DNA from: Armatimonadota bacterium
Lineage (GTDB): Bacteria; Sysuimicrobiota; Sysuimicrobiia; Sysuimicrobiales; Sysuimicrobiaceae
Direction: 5' to 3'
Assembly (NCBI GenBank): GCA_025059775.1
Contig: JANXCW010000007.1
Location: 1-64,000, forward strand
DNA length: 64,000 bases
Shown here one piece after another: positions 1-8,431 of this stretch. The notes beneath the pieces were generated by a model. It worked only from the letters and a program-made list of their open reading frames with translations, was not told the DNA's origin and did not search any database. Each line of letters begins with the position of its first letter. Within the stretch, counting starts at the first letter, position 1. Made by a program: the position numbers and the translations under genes.

Positions 1-729
1 CCTCTCGTACAACTCCGCCCACCACAGCCCCGTCTCCAAAAACACATTGTCGTGGCTCCCCGCCACGTGCAGCGCCTCCTCCACCCACCGCTCCAGATAC
101 CCCGCCTGCATCCCCCCATGGTCCAGAATCAACGGAACGTCCGGAAACTCCGCCGCCAGATCCGTCAGCCACAGCACCTGAAGGGACTCCGGGAAGATGT
201 GGTGCGTCAGCGGATATCCCTGCACCACCCCCGTGTGGATCCGTGCGGGCACCCGGTGTTTGCGGGCTACCTCCAGGATCACCCGCATTTCGTCCAGCCG
301 CTCCGTGATGCTCAGGGAGGTCCGCCTCCGGGGGTTGTAGGGAATTCCCTCCCCAATGCCCACGAACTTCCCCGTGCTCAGCAGCCGATCCAGCTCCTGC
401 GCCGCCGCCTCCGGAGTCCATTCGATTTCCCCCCGCAGCGCCGCCTTCGCGGTCTCCACCGCACCGCAGCACGCCACGAACTTGTCCGGATAGCGCTCCA
501 CGAGCTGTGCGTTGAGCTCGTTGCTCATCCCGAAGGCCGGCAGGAGCACGCACATGTCCACCCCGTACCGCTCCATGTCGTACAGCAGCCGCGCGCTGTT
601 GTCGTAGGCCTCCATGTCCACCATCGCGGAGGCAAGATCCGGGTACCCGGTCTTGCCCGCCAGTTGAGGGCCCGCGGCGAACCGCTGCGCGTGCACGTGG
701 GTGTCAACGATGAAGCGGCCCAGTCGCAT
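1..729 (-). CDS. ACMSD-type amidohydrolase (C-terminus beyond window)
   Basis: This gene runs off the left edge, so only the first 243 codons are visible. It belongs to the metal-dependent TIM-barrel amidohydrolase family (amidohydrolase_2, which includes ACMSD and aromatic-acid decarboxylases). The N-terminal DTHVHA motif at about residues 9-14 supplies two metal-binding histidines. Further histidines lie in IHTG (about 168-171) and DHGG (about 208-211), as expected for this barrel. The ATG at 729 has an AGGAGGAGGA ribosome site just upstream. It is the last visible gene of the minus-strand catabolic block, behind a permease. Hydrolase or non-oxidative decarboxylase activity on a ring acid is plausible, but the substrate is unknown. 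Confidence 0.8.
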   Translation of the reverse strand, partial: MRLGRFIVDTHVHAQRFAAGPQLAGKTGYPDLASAMVDMEAYDNSARLLYDMERYGVDMCVLLPAFGMSNELNAQLVERYPDKFVACCGAVETAKAALRGEIEWTPEAAAQELDRLLSTGKFVGIGEGIPYNPRRRTSLSITERLDEMRVILEVARKHRVPARIHTGVVQGYPLTHHIFPESLQVLWLTDLAAEFPDVPLILDHGGMQAGYLERWVEEALHVAGSHDNVFLETGLWWAELYER

Positions 730-765
730 GTCCTCCTCCTACTAACTAAAAAAGCCCGGAGCCCG

Positions 766-2550
766 CTACCGAACTCCCCACCGGCCCGACAACCGCCGGG
801 CGAGGTACGCCATGGCCACAACCCCTAAGAGCATCACCGTCCCCAACGCGCTCGCCTCCGGTAGATCCCCCCGCTCGTACAGGTGCCACAGCCGCACCGC
901 GGCCACGGAGGTCTCCGGTCGGTACAGCACGAGCCCCACGGTGAACTCCCGGAAGCTGATGACGAAGTGGAAGACCCACGCCGCCAGCACCGCGGGAAGC
1001 ACCAGGGGGATCAGGATGCGGCGAACCGCGGCTCCTTCCGCGCATCCGCTCACCCACGCGGCCTCCTCCAGCTCCCGGTGCACCTGCATCATGGCCGTCC
1101 GGAGGATCCGGCTCACCGTTCCCGTCCGCGCCGCGAACGCCACCACCAGCATCCCCAGGGTCCCGTACAGCCCCACCGGCAGCCACAGATACACCAGCAT
1201 CACCGCCAGAGCCAGGATCACCCCGGGGATCACCACGGAGGAAAACGCCAGGAAGTCCAGCACGAACCGTCCCCGCAGATTCGTCCGCGTCACCACCCAC
1301 GCCACCCCCGTGGCCACGGAGACCGCCAGCAGCGCGGCCGCGGCGGAAGCTAGGACGCCGTTGCGGAGGGAGAGGACCGTCTGCGCGTCCGTGAGCACCT
1401 TCCGGTACGCGTCCCCGGTGGGAGTCCCCCACTGCTGGAACCCCGTCCGCACCGCCTCGGGAAAGAGGCTGGTCACCACCAGGATCCCCACCGGAAGCCC
1501 CACGGTCACCAGGAGGTACAGCCCCACGAGCCCCAACGCTACGTACCGACCCCTGCCCAGTTCCCGAACCCCGCCTCGGAACCCCTTCCCCCGCACCACC
1601 GCGTACCGCTCCGCCAGCCGGGTGGCCCGATTGTACGCCCACAGCCCCGCCATGCCCACCAGGAGTCCGGGAACGGAGAGGGCCGCCACCTGCCCGTAGT
1701 TCGGAAGGGTCGCCGCGGGGTTGAGGGCGTAGTAGATCCAGGTGCTGTAGACCTGGACCCCGGCAGAAACCCCCAGCAGGAGGGGGACCTCGAAGCTCTC
1801 CAGGGTGAGGATCAGGGAGAGGATGGCCACGGATCCTACCGCGGGGAAGAGCATGGGCAGCACCACCCGTGCGAGCGTCCGCAGCGGAGAAGCCCCGCAC
1901 ACCCATGCGGCCTCCTCCAGGCTCCAGTCCAGGTTGCGGAAGGCGGAGGCCATCAAGACGAAAACCAGGGGCACCAACCCGAATCCCTGAACCAGGATCA
2001 TTCCCCACATGCTGAAGATGTTGAGGGGACCGCTTGCGCCAGATTCCATGCCGAGCACGGCCCGCAGCAGCACGTTCAACAGTCCCGCCCGGGGCCCCAA
2101 CAGCATCACCCACCCGATGCTCACCACGATGGGCGGGACCAACAGGGGCACCAGGAGGGCCACGTAGACCAGGTGTCGCCCTGGAAGGTCCGTGCGCTCC
2201 ACCAGCCACGCGAACCCGGTCCCCACCAGCAGACCCACCGCGCAGGATCCCAGGGTGTACAGAGCAGTGTCCGCGAACACCCGTCGGTACAGGACGGGAT
2301 TGGTGAAGACGGAGAGGAAGTTCTGCAATGTCCAGCGAGAGGCAGGCTCGAAGGGGAGGACGTTGGTGCCCTCCCGGAACGCGGCGAAGATCAAGGTGCC
2401 GAGCGGAGCCAGCAGGAGCCAACCCAACGCCAGGGCCACCAGGGCTCCCAGACCCACCGCAGGTTGGACCGCCGCCTGCGTCGCGGCCCGCCACGTCCGG
2501 GCCAACCCTTCCCAGGGGAGTGCCCGGGTGGCGATGGGCACGCGTCCCAT
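766..2550 (-). CDS. fused iron/thiamine-type ABC transporter permease (two-domain)
   Basis: This 594-residue inner-membrane protein contains two tandem BPD_transp_1 permease domains, at roughly residues 70-290 and 350-585, as in the FbpB/ThiP/PhnV-like permeases. Each half carries an EAA loop beginning EEAAWV (EEAAWVCGASPL in the first, EEAAWVSGCAEG in the second) that would dock an ATPase. About twelve hydrophobic segments are visible. No matching ATPase or periplasmic binding protein of this class lies beside it, so it may borrow components from elsewhere. It sits 11 bases behind the VOC gene and 36 bases before the amidohydrolase. Typical cargo of the family includes ferric ion, thiamine, polyamines and phosphonates; cargo here is unknown. 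Confidence 0.88.
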   Translation of the reverse strand: MGRVPIATRALPWEGLARTWRAATQAAVQPAVGLGALVALALGWLLLAPLGTLIFAAFREGTNVLPFEPASRWTLQNFLSVFTNPVLYRRVFADTALYTLGSCAVGLLVGTGFAWLVERTDLPGRHLVYVALLVPLLVPPIVVSIGWVMLLGPRAGLLNVLLRAVLGMESGASGPLNIFSMWGMILVQGFGLVPLVFVLMASAFRNLDWSLEEAAWVCGASPLRTLARVVLPMLFPAVGSVAILSLILTLESFEVPLLLGVSAGVQVYSTWIYYALNPAATLPNYGQVAALSVPGLLVGMAGLWAYNRATRLAERYAVVRGKGFRGGVRELGRGRYVALGLVGLYLLVTVGLPVGILVVTSLFPEAVRTGFQQWGTPTGDAYRKVLTDAQTVLSLRNGVLASAAAALLAVSVATGVAWVVTRTNLRGRFVLDFLAFSSVVIPGVILALAVMLVYLWLPVGLYGTLGMLVVAFAARTGTVSRILRTAMMQVHRELEEAAWVSGCAEGAAVRRILIPLVLPAVLAAWVFHFVISFREFTVGLVLYRPETSVAAVRLWHLYERGDLPEASALGTVMLLGVVAMAYLARRLSGRWGVR

Positions 2551-2561
2551 GGAGGAACCCT

Positions 2562-2984
2562 CTATCGGCTTTCAGAGGTGGAGGAGGGCGCGGGCCCCAT
2601 CAGCTGGATTCGCAGCCCCAGGGTGCCCTCCGTGGCGAGCCACTGGACCATCCGGGTTCCCCCCACGATGGCCGGCGGTCCCTCCGGCCGGATGTTCCAG
2701 GTTCCAAGCCGCTGCACCGTGTCTTCCACGTTCTCGCTGCGGAGGGCGATGTGGTGCACGCTGGGGCCTATCTGCTGGAGGTAGCTCCGGAGCGGATGCA
2801 TCTCTCCCCACGGGTAGAGGAGCTCAAAGGTAACCCCGCACGCCTCCACGAACGCGAGGTCAATTTCCCGGCCCATAACATTCTTCTGGTGGGAGATCAC
2901 CTTCCCTCCCAACACCTCCACGAAGAACCGGAGCGCTTCTTCCATGTCCCGGACGACCACACCGAGGTGATCCACCTGCAGCAT
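2562..2984 (-). CDS. VOC (glyoxalase/methylmalonyl-CoA epimerase-like) protein
   Basis: This 140-residue protein has the paired beta-alpha-beta-beta-beta modules of the vicinal oxygen chelate superfamily and opens like methylmalonyl-CoA epimerases (MLQVDHLGVVVRDMEEAL). Candidate metal ligands are His6, Glu54 and His78. The fourth position falls at Gln127 (LRIQL) where Glu is usual. The ATG at 2984 was chosen over longer frames because the fold starts here and a GGGAGGT site lies about seven bases upstream. It follows a good sigma70-type promoter, so it probably opens a short operon with the permease and amidohydrolase. Reaction unknown; ring-cleavage dioxygenase, epimerase or lyase roles are all possible. 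Confidence 0.8.
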   Translation of the reverse strand: MLQVDHLGVVVRDMEEALRFFVEVLGGKVISHQKNVMGREIDLAFVEACGVTFELLYPWGEMHPLRSYLQQIGPSVHHIALRSENVEDTVQRLGTWNIRPEGPPAIVGGTRMVQWLATEGTLGLRIQLMGPAPSSTSESR

Positions 2985-3113
2985 CCGCGACCTCCCGGAG
3001 GAAGCAGATTCCCCTGCGGAGGGGCAACCAGGATCTCGACGGCCCCACCTCCTCAGACCGAACCCATAGACCACACCCCCACCCGCCCATCCACCGCACC
3101 CCGAATCGGCTGC

Positions 3114-3142
3114 AGGATATACAATCGGCCGACTCCTGTCAA
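3114..3142 (-). promoter_or_regulatory. candidate sigma70-type promoter upstream of the VOC gene
   Basis: On the minus strand a perfect TTGACA (3142-3137) is followed after 17 bases by TATCCT (3119-3114), four of six matches to the -10 consensus. The -35 box overlaps the stop codon of the upstream demethylase gene. The spacing and AT-rich character in GC-rich surroundings make it a credible start for the VOC-permease-amidohydrolase unit. Confidence 0.5.
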
Positions 3143-4545
3143 CGGAAGCCTCCCGCCACCATGGCCCGGTACTCCCGCGCCGCCTGAGAGTACGGCACGG
3201 GCGCCACGGTGGCCCGGATTTCCGTCTGCACGTGCCGCTCCACGCTGGGCTTCCGAGAACCCCCATTGGGTTCCCCCCACACCACCACCACCTCCGTCCC
3301 AGGGGTGCTGTACGCCGCCTCCACCATGGCCAGGGGCAGCACTGCCCCTTCGTTGGAGCTGTAGCCGCAGGAGGTGGAAAATCCGATGAGCTCTCCCTTT
3401 CGGTTCAACACCCTGTCGTACGGCCATATGCAGTATCGGGAGAGGGGCAGGTCCATGTACTTGGCCCGTTGTCCCCGGGGCTGCGTGAACAGCGTACGGA
3501 AGACCTGGATCACATCCTCCGGGTTCCACACCAGGGTCACCTTCCGTCGGTGCGGCTCCTTCGCTTTTTCCTCCAGGGCCTCCCGCCCGATGAAGTCATG
3601 GTCGAACTTCAGCAGTCGTCCGTATCCGAGGTCCCACGGCGTCAGGTAGTAGTCCTCCACCTGAGGGGAGTAGAAGCTGCCCCCCAGAGATCCTGTGGCC
3701 TCGTAACTCGTGGCCGGAAGCCACTCCCGATACGCCCGCAGGGCGGGGCTGCTGTAGACGGCGGGGAGCACCCCCGAGATCCACCCCGACTCCAAGGTGT
3801 TCGTCGCGTATGCCCTCGAGCCCACCGGTTGCAGCCCGAACTCCTCTCCTGCCTCCAGGATGGCACTTCGGACCGCCTCCCGTTCCTCCCAGGGTCCGAA
3901 CAGCTCCCCGCCCGCCACGCCGGCCATTCCGTGGTGCAAGAACCGGACCCTCCAACGTCCGATCCGGATCCACGTCATATGGAAGAATTTCACCTCCGGA
4001 AGAGGGCCATCGTGGAGCTTCTCCAACAACGCTGGCGCCCTGGGGCCCTGCAGCTGGAAACGGTACACCTTGCGGGGACGACTCGGATCCGTCAAGGACA
4101 ACTCGTCCCGCTCGAAGCTCACGTCGTAGGCGCCCGTCTCCCCGTGGTACTGCACCCAGTTGAGGGCGGAGGGGCGCCCCACGAGCTGGAAGACCTCCGG
4201 TTCCAGGTAGAAGAGCACCGCATCCCCGATCACATAGCCCTCCGGGGAACACACCACCAGCTGCTTGGCCATGCCGGGTTCAAACCCTCGAAAACTGTTG
4301 ATGCCGAGGTAGTTGAGCAACCGGAACGCGTCCCTCCCGCGCACGTACAGGTCGGACATGTGGTACGAGAGGTCCAACAGCGCCACCGCCTCCCGCCACG
4401 CGTGCTGCTCGTCCCTCCAGTTGGTGAACTCCGCAGGAACCACGGGAAACGCGCGGGCGCCCGTCCGGTTGTTGTACAGGTAGTCCACGATATTGGGAAC
4501 GCGGTCCACGATCTCCTGAAGATTCCGCGGCGCTGCGTCCTGCAT
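3139..4545 (-). CDS. GcvT-family THF-dependent aromatic O-demethylase (LigM/DesA-like)
   Basis: This 468-residue protein belongs to the aminomethyltransferase (GcvT) fold family. Its length and the conserved stretches YRVLLDLSYHM-like (LLDLSYHMSDLYV) and LESGWISG resemble the vanillate/3-O-methylgallate demethylase LigM and syringate demethylase DesA. Those enzymes move a methyl group from a methoxy-aromatic ring to tetrahydrofolate in the cytoplasm. Dimethylsulfoniopropionate demethylase DmdA is a more distant relative and cannot be excluded. It lies 9 bases ahead of a binding-protein gene on the same strand. A formate-THF ligase gene about 16 kb away would fit recycling of the folate methyl group. 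Family certain, substrate inferred. Confidence 0.8.
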   Translation of the reverse strand: MQDAAPRNLQEIVDRVPNIVDYLYNNRTGARAFPVVPAEFTNWRDEQHAWREAVALLDLSYHMSDLYVRGRDAFRLLNYLGINSFRGFEPGMAKQLVVCSPEGYVIGDAVLFYLEPEVFQLVGRPSALNWVQYHGETGAYDVSFERDELSLTDPSRPRKVYRFQLQGPRAPALLEKLHDGPLPEVKFFHMTWIRIGRWRVRFLHHGMAGVAGGELFGPWEEREAVRSAILEAGEEFGLQPVGSRAYATNTLESGWISGVLPAVYSSPALRAYREWLPATSYEATGSLGGSFYSPQVEDYYLTPWDLGYGRLLKFDHDFIGREALEEKAKEPHRRKVTLVWNPEDVIQVFRTLFTQPRGQRAKYMDLPLSRYCIWPYDRVLNRKGELIGFSTSCGYSSNEGAVLPLAMVEAAYSTPGTEVVVVWGEPNGGSRKPSVERHVQTEIRATVAPVPYSQAAREYRAMVAGGFR

Positions 4546-4554
4546 GTTCTCCTC

Positions 4555-5550
4555 CTACTGGCCTTCGAAGACGTGAACAGGAGCAAATGCCTCCTCCAGG
4601 GAGATCGGCCGTGTCAGCGGCCCCTGCTCCTGGAGGTACCGCACCAGGGTGTTGAGGGTCTTCCGGTTGGGCTCGAGCCCGTACGGCCAGGGGTCTGCAC
4701 CGAACAGCTCCCATACCTCCTCCAGGTCCGCATGCAGCCACGGAAGGCTGTAGCGCAGGGCAGGACTGTAGGCCATCCGTGCAAAGGCCACCTCCTTCGC
4801 GCGGCAGAAGGCCTTATAGAGACTGGTCGCCACCCAGGGATGCTGACGCAGCAGACCTTCCCGCACCACCACGGTGTGCATGATGGGAAAGATCCCCGTG
4901 CGGCGGTAGTACGCCCGTTCCACCTCCCGATAGTTCGGAAAGAGCCGCCGGATGCGCGGATCCACCCCGAAGGAGTGAGGCCGCACAGCCCCCATGTACG
5001 CATCCAACAGTCCTTCCGACAGCATTCGATCTAGGCTGTAGCCCTCCGGGGCGGGCTCCAACCTCCACCCCTCTCCCTGCGGCCGGTTGGAGATGGCCGC
5101 GGAGCGGCGCCCGGGCCGGTTCGCCCCCCCCACCACCCAGGTGATGGATCGGAGATCCACCCCGTACTCCTCCTGGAGGATCCCCCGCAGCCAGACCAGG
5201 GCCGTCTGGCTGAACTCCGGGACCCCCACCCGCTTCCCCTCTAGATCCTTGGGATGCTGGATCCCGCGGTCCTCCCGGACGAAGACGTAGCCGTGCCGGA
5301 ACATGCGGGAGGGGAAGACGGGCAGGGCGACAAATGGGAAATCCCCCGCGGCCCGACGGGAGAGGTACAGGGAGCAGCTGAACTCGAAGGCGTCAAATTC
5401 CCCCGCCACCCCCCGCAGGAACGCTTCCGGAGGCTCCTCCACGGCTACGTATACCAACTCCATCCCCTCCGGCCGCACACTCCCGTCCCGCAATGGCTCC
5501 GTTCGATCGTACAGGCCCCCCGCGAGGGTCACCGTCAGCGTTGCCGCCAT
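4555..5550 (-). CDS. 4,5-dihydroxyphthalate decarboxylase-like periplasmic binding protein
   Basis: This 331-residue protein matches the group annotated as ABC substrate-binding protein or 4,5-dihydroxyphthalate decarboxylase, which has a type-II periplasmic binding fold related to NMT1/SsuA. Typical parts are the start (TLTVTLAGGLYDRTEPL), the FDAFEFSCS segment, DLEGKRVGVPEFSQTA at the lobe crossover, and the late FPIMHTVVVRE. No signal peptide is obvious, as is common in this subgroup. It sits between the decayed NitT/TauT-type transporter remnant and the O-demethylase gene. Whether it is an enzyme acting on aromatic diacids or a solute receptor cannot be told from sequence alone. Confidence 0.75.
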   Translation of the reverse strand: MAATLTVTLAGGLYDRTEPLRDGSVRPEGMELVYVAVEEPPEAFLRGVAGEFDAFEFSCSLYLSRRAAGDFPFVALPVFPSRMFRHGYVFVREDRGIQHPKDLEGKRVGVPEFSQTALVWLRGILQEEYGVDLRSITWVVGGANRPGRRSAAISNRPQGEGWRLEPAPEGYSLDRMLSEGLLDAYMGAVRPHSFGVDPRIRRLFPNYREVERAYYRRTGIFPIMHTVVVREGLLRQHPWVATSLYKAFCRAKEVAFARMAYSPALRYSLPWLHADLEEVWELFGADPWPYGLEPNRKTLNTLVRYLQEQGPLTRPISLEEAFAPVHVFEGQ

Positions 5551-5616
5551 GGCACCCGAGCCGGCTTCATCGCGGGCATGTCCCCGCCCAGCGGGGCTCC
5601 AGGGCTTCCTCGAAGC

Positions 5617-6210
5617 TCACCGGCCGCCGGAGCACCCGGTGTCCATCATGCGACGCAGCTCCGCCTCGTACCCCGTACGGCTCAGGCACCCCGTGCTGTA
5701 CCCGTGCCGGATCCTGCCGACCATCCTCACCGCCAGCTCCGGCGGAACCCCTTGAAACAGCTGAGCCGTCTTCGGATTGCCCATCACCAGTCGCACGATC
5801 TCCTCGGAGGAGTGGCTGCGGATGTAAGCTACCCCCTTCTGGACGGCGGCCACCATGGCCGCGGCCACCTCCGGCTGGGTCCGGATCACGCCCTCCGTGG
5901 TGGCCAGGATGCCCACCAGGAGCAGGTCGGTGCCGATCCAACGCCTCAGCACGTGGCGATCGAAGATGTTCACCAGCATGAACCCCACTCCGTCCACCTC
6001 CACCCGCCGCACCTGCCCCCGGAGGGCGGACCGGACGATGAGGGTGACGTGCAGCCGGTCGTAGACGGAAGCGATCCCCTTCAGGGGAGCGCCCGCCAGT
6101 CGCGCGAGGGGAATGTGCTCGGTTCCGATGACCCCGAAGGGTGCACGGCCGCCGATGAGGAGGTTGCGGATGGCCACACCACCGGATAGAAGAATCCGCC
6201 CGATCTCCAC
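5617..6210 (-). pseudogene. remnant of NMT1/SsuA-type substrate-binding protein (two deletions)
   Basis: The readable frame gives about 197 residues that match only parts of a nitrate/sulfonate-type binding protein. It begins at VEIGRILLSGGVAIRNLLIG, equivalent to about residue 60 of an intact protein, so signal peptide and first strand are gone. After YDRLHVTLIVRSALRGQ a stretch of about 80-90 residues, including the usual DLKGK crossover, is missing. The C-terminal lobe resumes near ILATTEGVIRTQPEVAAAM. The 5' end is fused out of frame to the permease gene upstream. The GTG at 6210 could start translation, but no exported, folded protein is expected. I read it as a decaying gene; the size of the losses is judged from family memory, not alignment. 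Confidence 0.75.
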
Positions 6211-7031
6211 CCCTCGCCGCGGAAGTGCCCTGCCGCCTCCGCCACCAAAACGGGCAAAGCGGGCTCCACGGCCGCGACCACGACCGCCAGGATGACCACG
6301 ATGGCGAAGGTGCGGGGGGTGTCCAGCAGACCCACGGAGATCACCATGCGGTACCCGAGCCCCTGGACCGATCCCACGAACTCCCCCACCACCGCGACCC
6401 CCAGGGAGACGCCGATGGAGGTGCGCAGGGCCGCCACCACCCAACTCACCACGTACGGCAGGATCACGTATCGCGCGATCTCCCGCGTCCCCCCGCCCAT
6501 GACCTCAATCCCGCGCACCCAGTTGCGATCTATGGTCTGCACTCCCTGGTACACGTTGAAGAACACCACGAAGAAGACCGCGAAGAACACCAGGGCAACC
6601 TTCGAGGCCATCCCGAGCCCAAACCAGACCACGAAGAGGGGTGCGAGGGCATAGCGGGGCATGGCGTTGAGGGCTACCATGAGGGGTTCGGCAGCCTGGC
6701 CGAGGAGGCGCACGTAGGCAAACAGCACGCCCACCGCGATCCCCGTGACGATGGCCAACAGCAGCCCCGCCGCCGCCTCGGAGAGGGTGTACAGGGCGTC
6801 GCCCGCGAGGTCACCGCTCCGGGCATACGCCGCCAACCCGGCCACGACCTCCGTGGGACTGGGTAGGAGGGCACGGGGCATCGCCCGCCACCCCGCAACG
6901 AGATCCCCGCTCAGCAAAGCCCAGGCCAACAGCACGGTTCCCGCGAACCCAGCCCGCAGGGCCACCACCCGCGCCCCATGCCGGTACGTTCCGGTCCGGG
7001 GCCGCCGGGTTTGCGAGAGGGCCAAGCTCAC
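6081..7031 (-). CDS. NitT/TauT/SsuC-type ABC permease with altered C-terminus
   Basis: This is a membrane permease of the nitrate/sulfonate/taurine class. About six hydrophobic segments and the core MGGGTREIARYVILPYVVSW loop, which contacts the ATPase, are present. Residues 1 to about 277 look normal and end at FRGEGWRS. The last 39 or so residues are rich in Ser and Pro and arise because the frame runs into the truncated binding-protein gene in another register, so the native stop is lost. The GTG start at 7031 overlaps the TGA of the upstream ATPase remnant. Since both partners are damaged, this permease is probably non-functional even though its membrane domain is readable. Confidence 0.75.
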   Translation of the reverse strand: MSLALSQTRRPRTGTYRHGARVVALRAGFAGTVLLAWALLSGDLVAGWRAMPRALLPSPTEVVAGLAAYARSGDLAGDALYTLSEAAAGLLLAIVTGIAVGVLFAYVRLLGQAAEPLMVALNAMPRYALAPLFVVWFGLGMASKVALVFFAVFFVVFFNVYQGVQTIDRNWVRGIEVMGGGTREIARYVILPYVVSWVVAALRTSIGVSLGVAVVGEFVGSVQGLGYRMVISVGLLDTPRTFAIVVILAVVVAAVEPALPVLVAEAAGHFRGEGWRSGGFFYPVVWPSATSSSAAVHPSGSSEPSTFPSRDWRALP

Positions 7032-7702
7032 AGGTGGGAGAACACGACCACCCGTTGTCCCAGCGTGATGGCCTCCGTAAGATCGTGGGTGACAAACAGC
7101 ACCGTGACCCGGTGCTCCATCCAGAGGCGACTGAGCTCCCGCTGCAGGTGCATTCGGGTGTGCGCGTCCAGCGCGCCGAAGGGCTCGTCCATCAGCATCA
7201 CCTTGGGGCCGTACACCAGGGTGCGGGCCAACGACGCCCGCTGCCGCATTCCCCCGGACAGCTGATGCGGGAAGTGCCGCTCAAAGCCGCTCAAACCGAC
7301 CCGGGCGATCTCCTACCGCGCCCGGAGGATCGCTGACCACAGCGGCACCCGCCGGATGCGTAGGCTGATGAGGACGTTCTGTTCCAGGGTGTACCAAGGA
7401 AGCAGGTTGTCCCGCTGAAAGACGTATCCCAGGGCACCGTCCCAGTCCCGATGGTCGCGGATCACCCGGTCCTGCCACCGCACGGTTCCCTCGATTTCGG
7501 GGTCTCCTGGGAGCGCAAAGCCCGCCACCACGTTGAGGAGGGTGGATTTCCCGCAACCGCTCGGCCCCACCAAACACACGAACTCCCCCGCATCCACCTC
7601 CAGGTCAACCCGATCCAGCACTTGAAGATCCCCGAGCCGGAGGGAGAGTCCCTCGATCCTCAGTCCTCCGCTCACCGGCGGCCTCCGGACGGCCATTACC
7701 AT
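7028..7702 (-). pseudogene. NitT/TauT/SsuB-type ABC ATPase interrupted by an in-frame TAG
   Basis: Two pieces in the same frame make one ABC ATPase. The first has Walker A GPSGCGKST and the Q-loop segment YVFQRDNLLPW. The second has the signature HQLSGGMRQR, Walker B VMLMDEPFGALD and the switch THD. They are separated by a single TAG at 7315-7313, exactly where related proteins have an ordinary codon (RAR-stop-EIARVGLSGFE), so CAG to TAG is the simplest explanation. The C-terminus is also short, stopping at VVVFSHL where relatives continue some 30-40 residues. TAG is used as a normal stop by other genes here, so readthrough is unlikely. Promoter context is shared with the intact liv genes just upstream. 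Confidence 0.85.
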
Positions 7703-7723
7703 TATATTTTTTGTGGCCGGAGC

Positions 7724-8431
7724 TCAGCCTCCCAGATAGGCCCGACGCACGAGTTCGTCCTGCTGGAGTTCCGCCGCGGCTCCCTCCCGCACCACGCGGC
7801 CGGTCTCCAGGACGTATCCCCGCTGCGCCACCCGCAGGCTCATGCGCACGTTCTGCTCCGCGAGGAGAATGGAGCAGCCCTCCGCACGGATCCTCTGGAG
7901 CACCTGGAACACCTCCCGGACGATGAGAGGTGCAAGCCCCAGGGAGGGCTCATCGAGGAGGAGCACCCGAGGACCGGCCATGAGACCCCGCGCGATGGCC
8001 AGCATCTGTTGCTCCCCGCCGCTGAGGGTCCCCGCCAGCTGGCCGTGGCGCTCCCGGAGGCGGGGGAAGAGACTCCAGACCCACTCCAACCTCCGCTGCA
8101 CCACGGAGCGATCCCGTACCCCGTACGCGCCGAGCAGCAGGTTCTCGTACACCGTCAAGCTCGCGAACAGCTCCCGGCCCTCGGGCACCAGCACCACCCC
8201 CGCCCGGGCCAGGCGCTCCGGGCTCCACCCCAGCACGGATTTCCCCTCGTACTCGATGCGTGCCCCGGGCTGAGGCCGCACGAGCCCCGCAATGGCCTGC
8301 AGGAGGGTGGACTTCCCCGCGCCGTTCGCCCCGATGACGGCCACCGTCTCTTGGGGCTGAAGTTCCAGGTGCACGTCCTGCAGCGCCCTGTGCTTTCGGT
8401 AAAGCACCGTGAGGCCCGTGACCCTCAGCAT
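7724..8431 (-). CDS. livF: branched-chain amino acid-type ABC ATPase LivF
   Basis: This 235-residue cytoplasmic ATPase carries Walker A GANGAGKST, signature LSGGEQQMLAIARGL and Walker B VLLLDEPSLGLAP, the last typical of LivF. The ATG at 8431 was chosen because the family motif MLRVTGLTVLY starts there; upstream residues in the frame are read-through of livG in another register. It overlaps livG by 7 bases and completes the livKHMGF set. With LivG it would power uptake through LivH and LivM. The cargo of such systems ranges from branched-chain amino acids to urea, amides and aromatic acids. The surrounding catabolic genes favour an organic acid here, but that is inference. Confidence 0.93.
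   Translation of the reverse strand: MLRVTGLTVLYRKHRALQDVHLELQPQETVAVIGANGAGKSTLLQAIAGLVRPQPGARIEYEGKSVLGWSPERLARAGVVLVPEGRELFASLTVYENLLLGAYGVRDRSVVQRRLEWVWSLFPRLRERHGQLAGTLSGGEQQMLAIARGLMAGPRVLLLDEPSLGLAPLIVREVFQVLQRIRAEGCSILLAEQNVRMSLRVAQRGYVLETGRVVREGAAAELQQDELVRRAYLGG

Noticed and set aside
735-760. The TTTTTT run with a GC-rich flank as an intrinsic terminator before the amidohydrolase
   Set aside because: The flanking GGGCT repeats are direct, not inverted, so no stable stem forms.
746-2494. A 582-codon minus-strand open frame overlapping the two-domain permease in another register
   Set aside because: It is rich in Gly, Arg and Pro, has no family motif, and mirrors the third-base pattern of the permease gene, which has clear domains.
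4555-5550. Naming the protein a dihydroxyphthalate decarboxylase
   Set aside because: The family name is inherited; the fold is a periplasmic-binding type and most relatives are transport proteins, so only likeness is stated.
7313-7315. TAG as a recoded codon (pyrrolysine or readthrough) in the ABC ATPase
   Set aside because: TAG ends other genes in the window, the two adjacent genes are also damaged, and the site is ordinary in relatives; a nonsense mutation is simpler.
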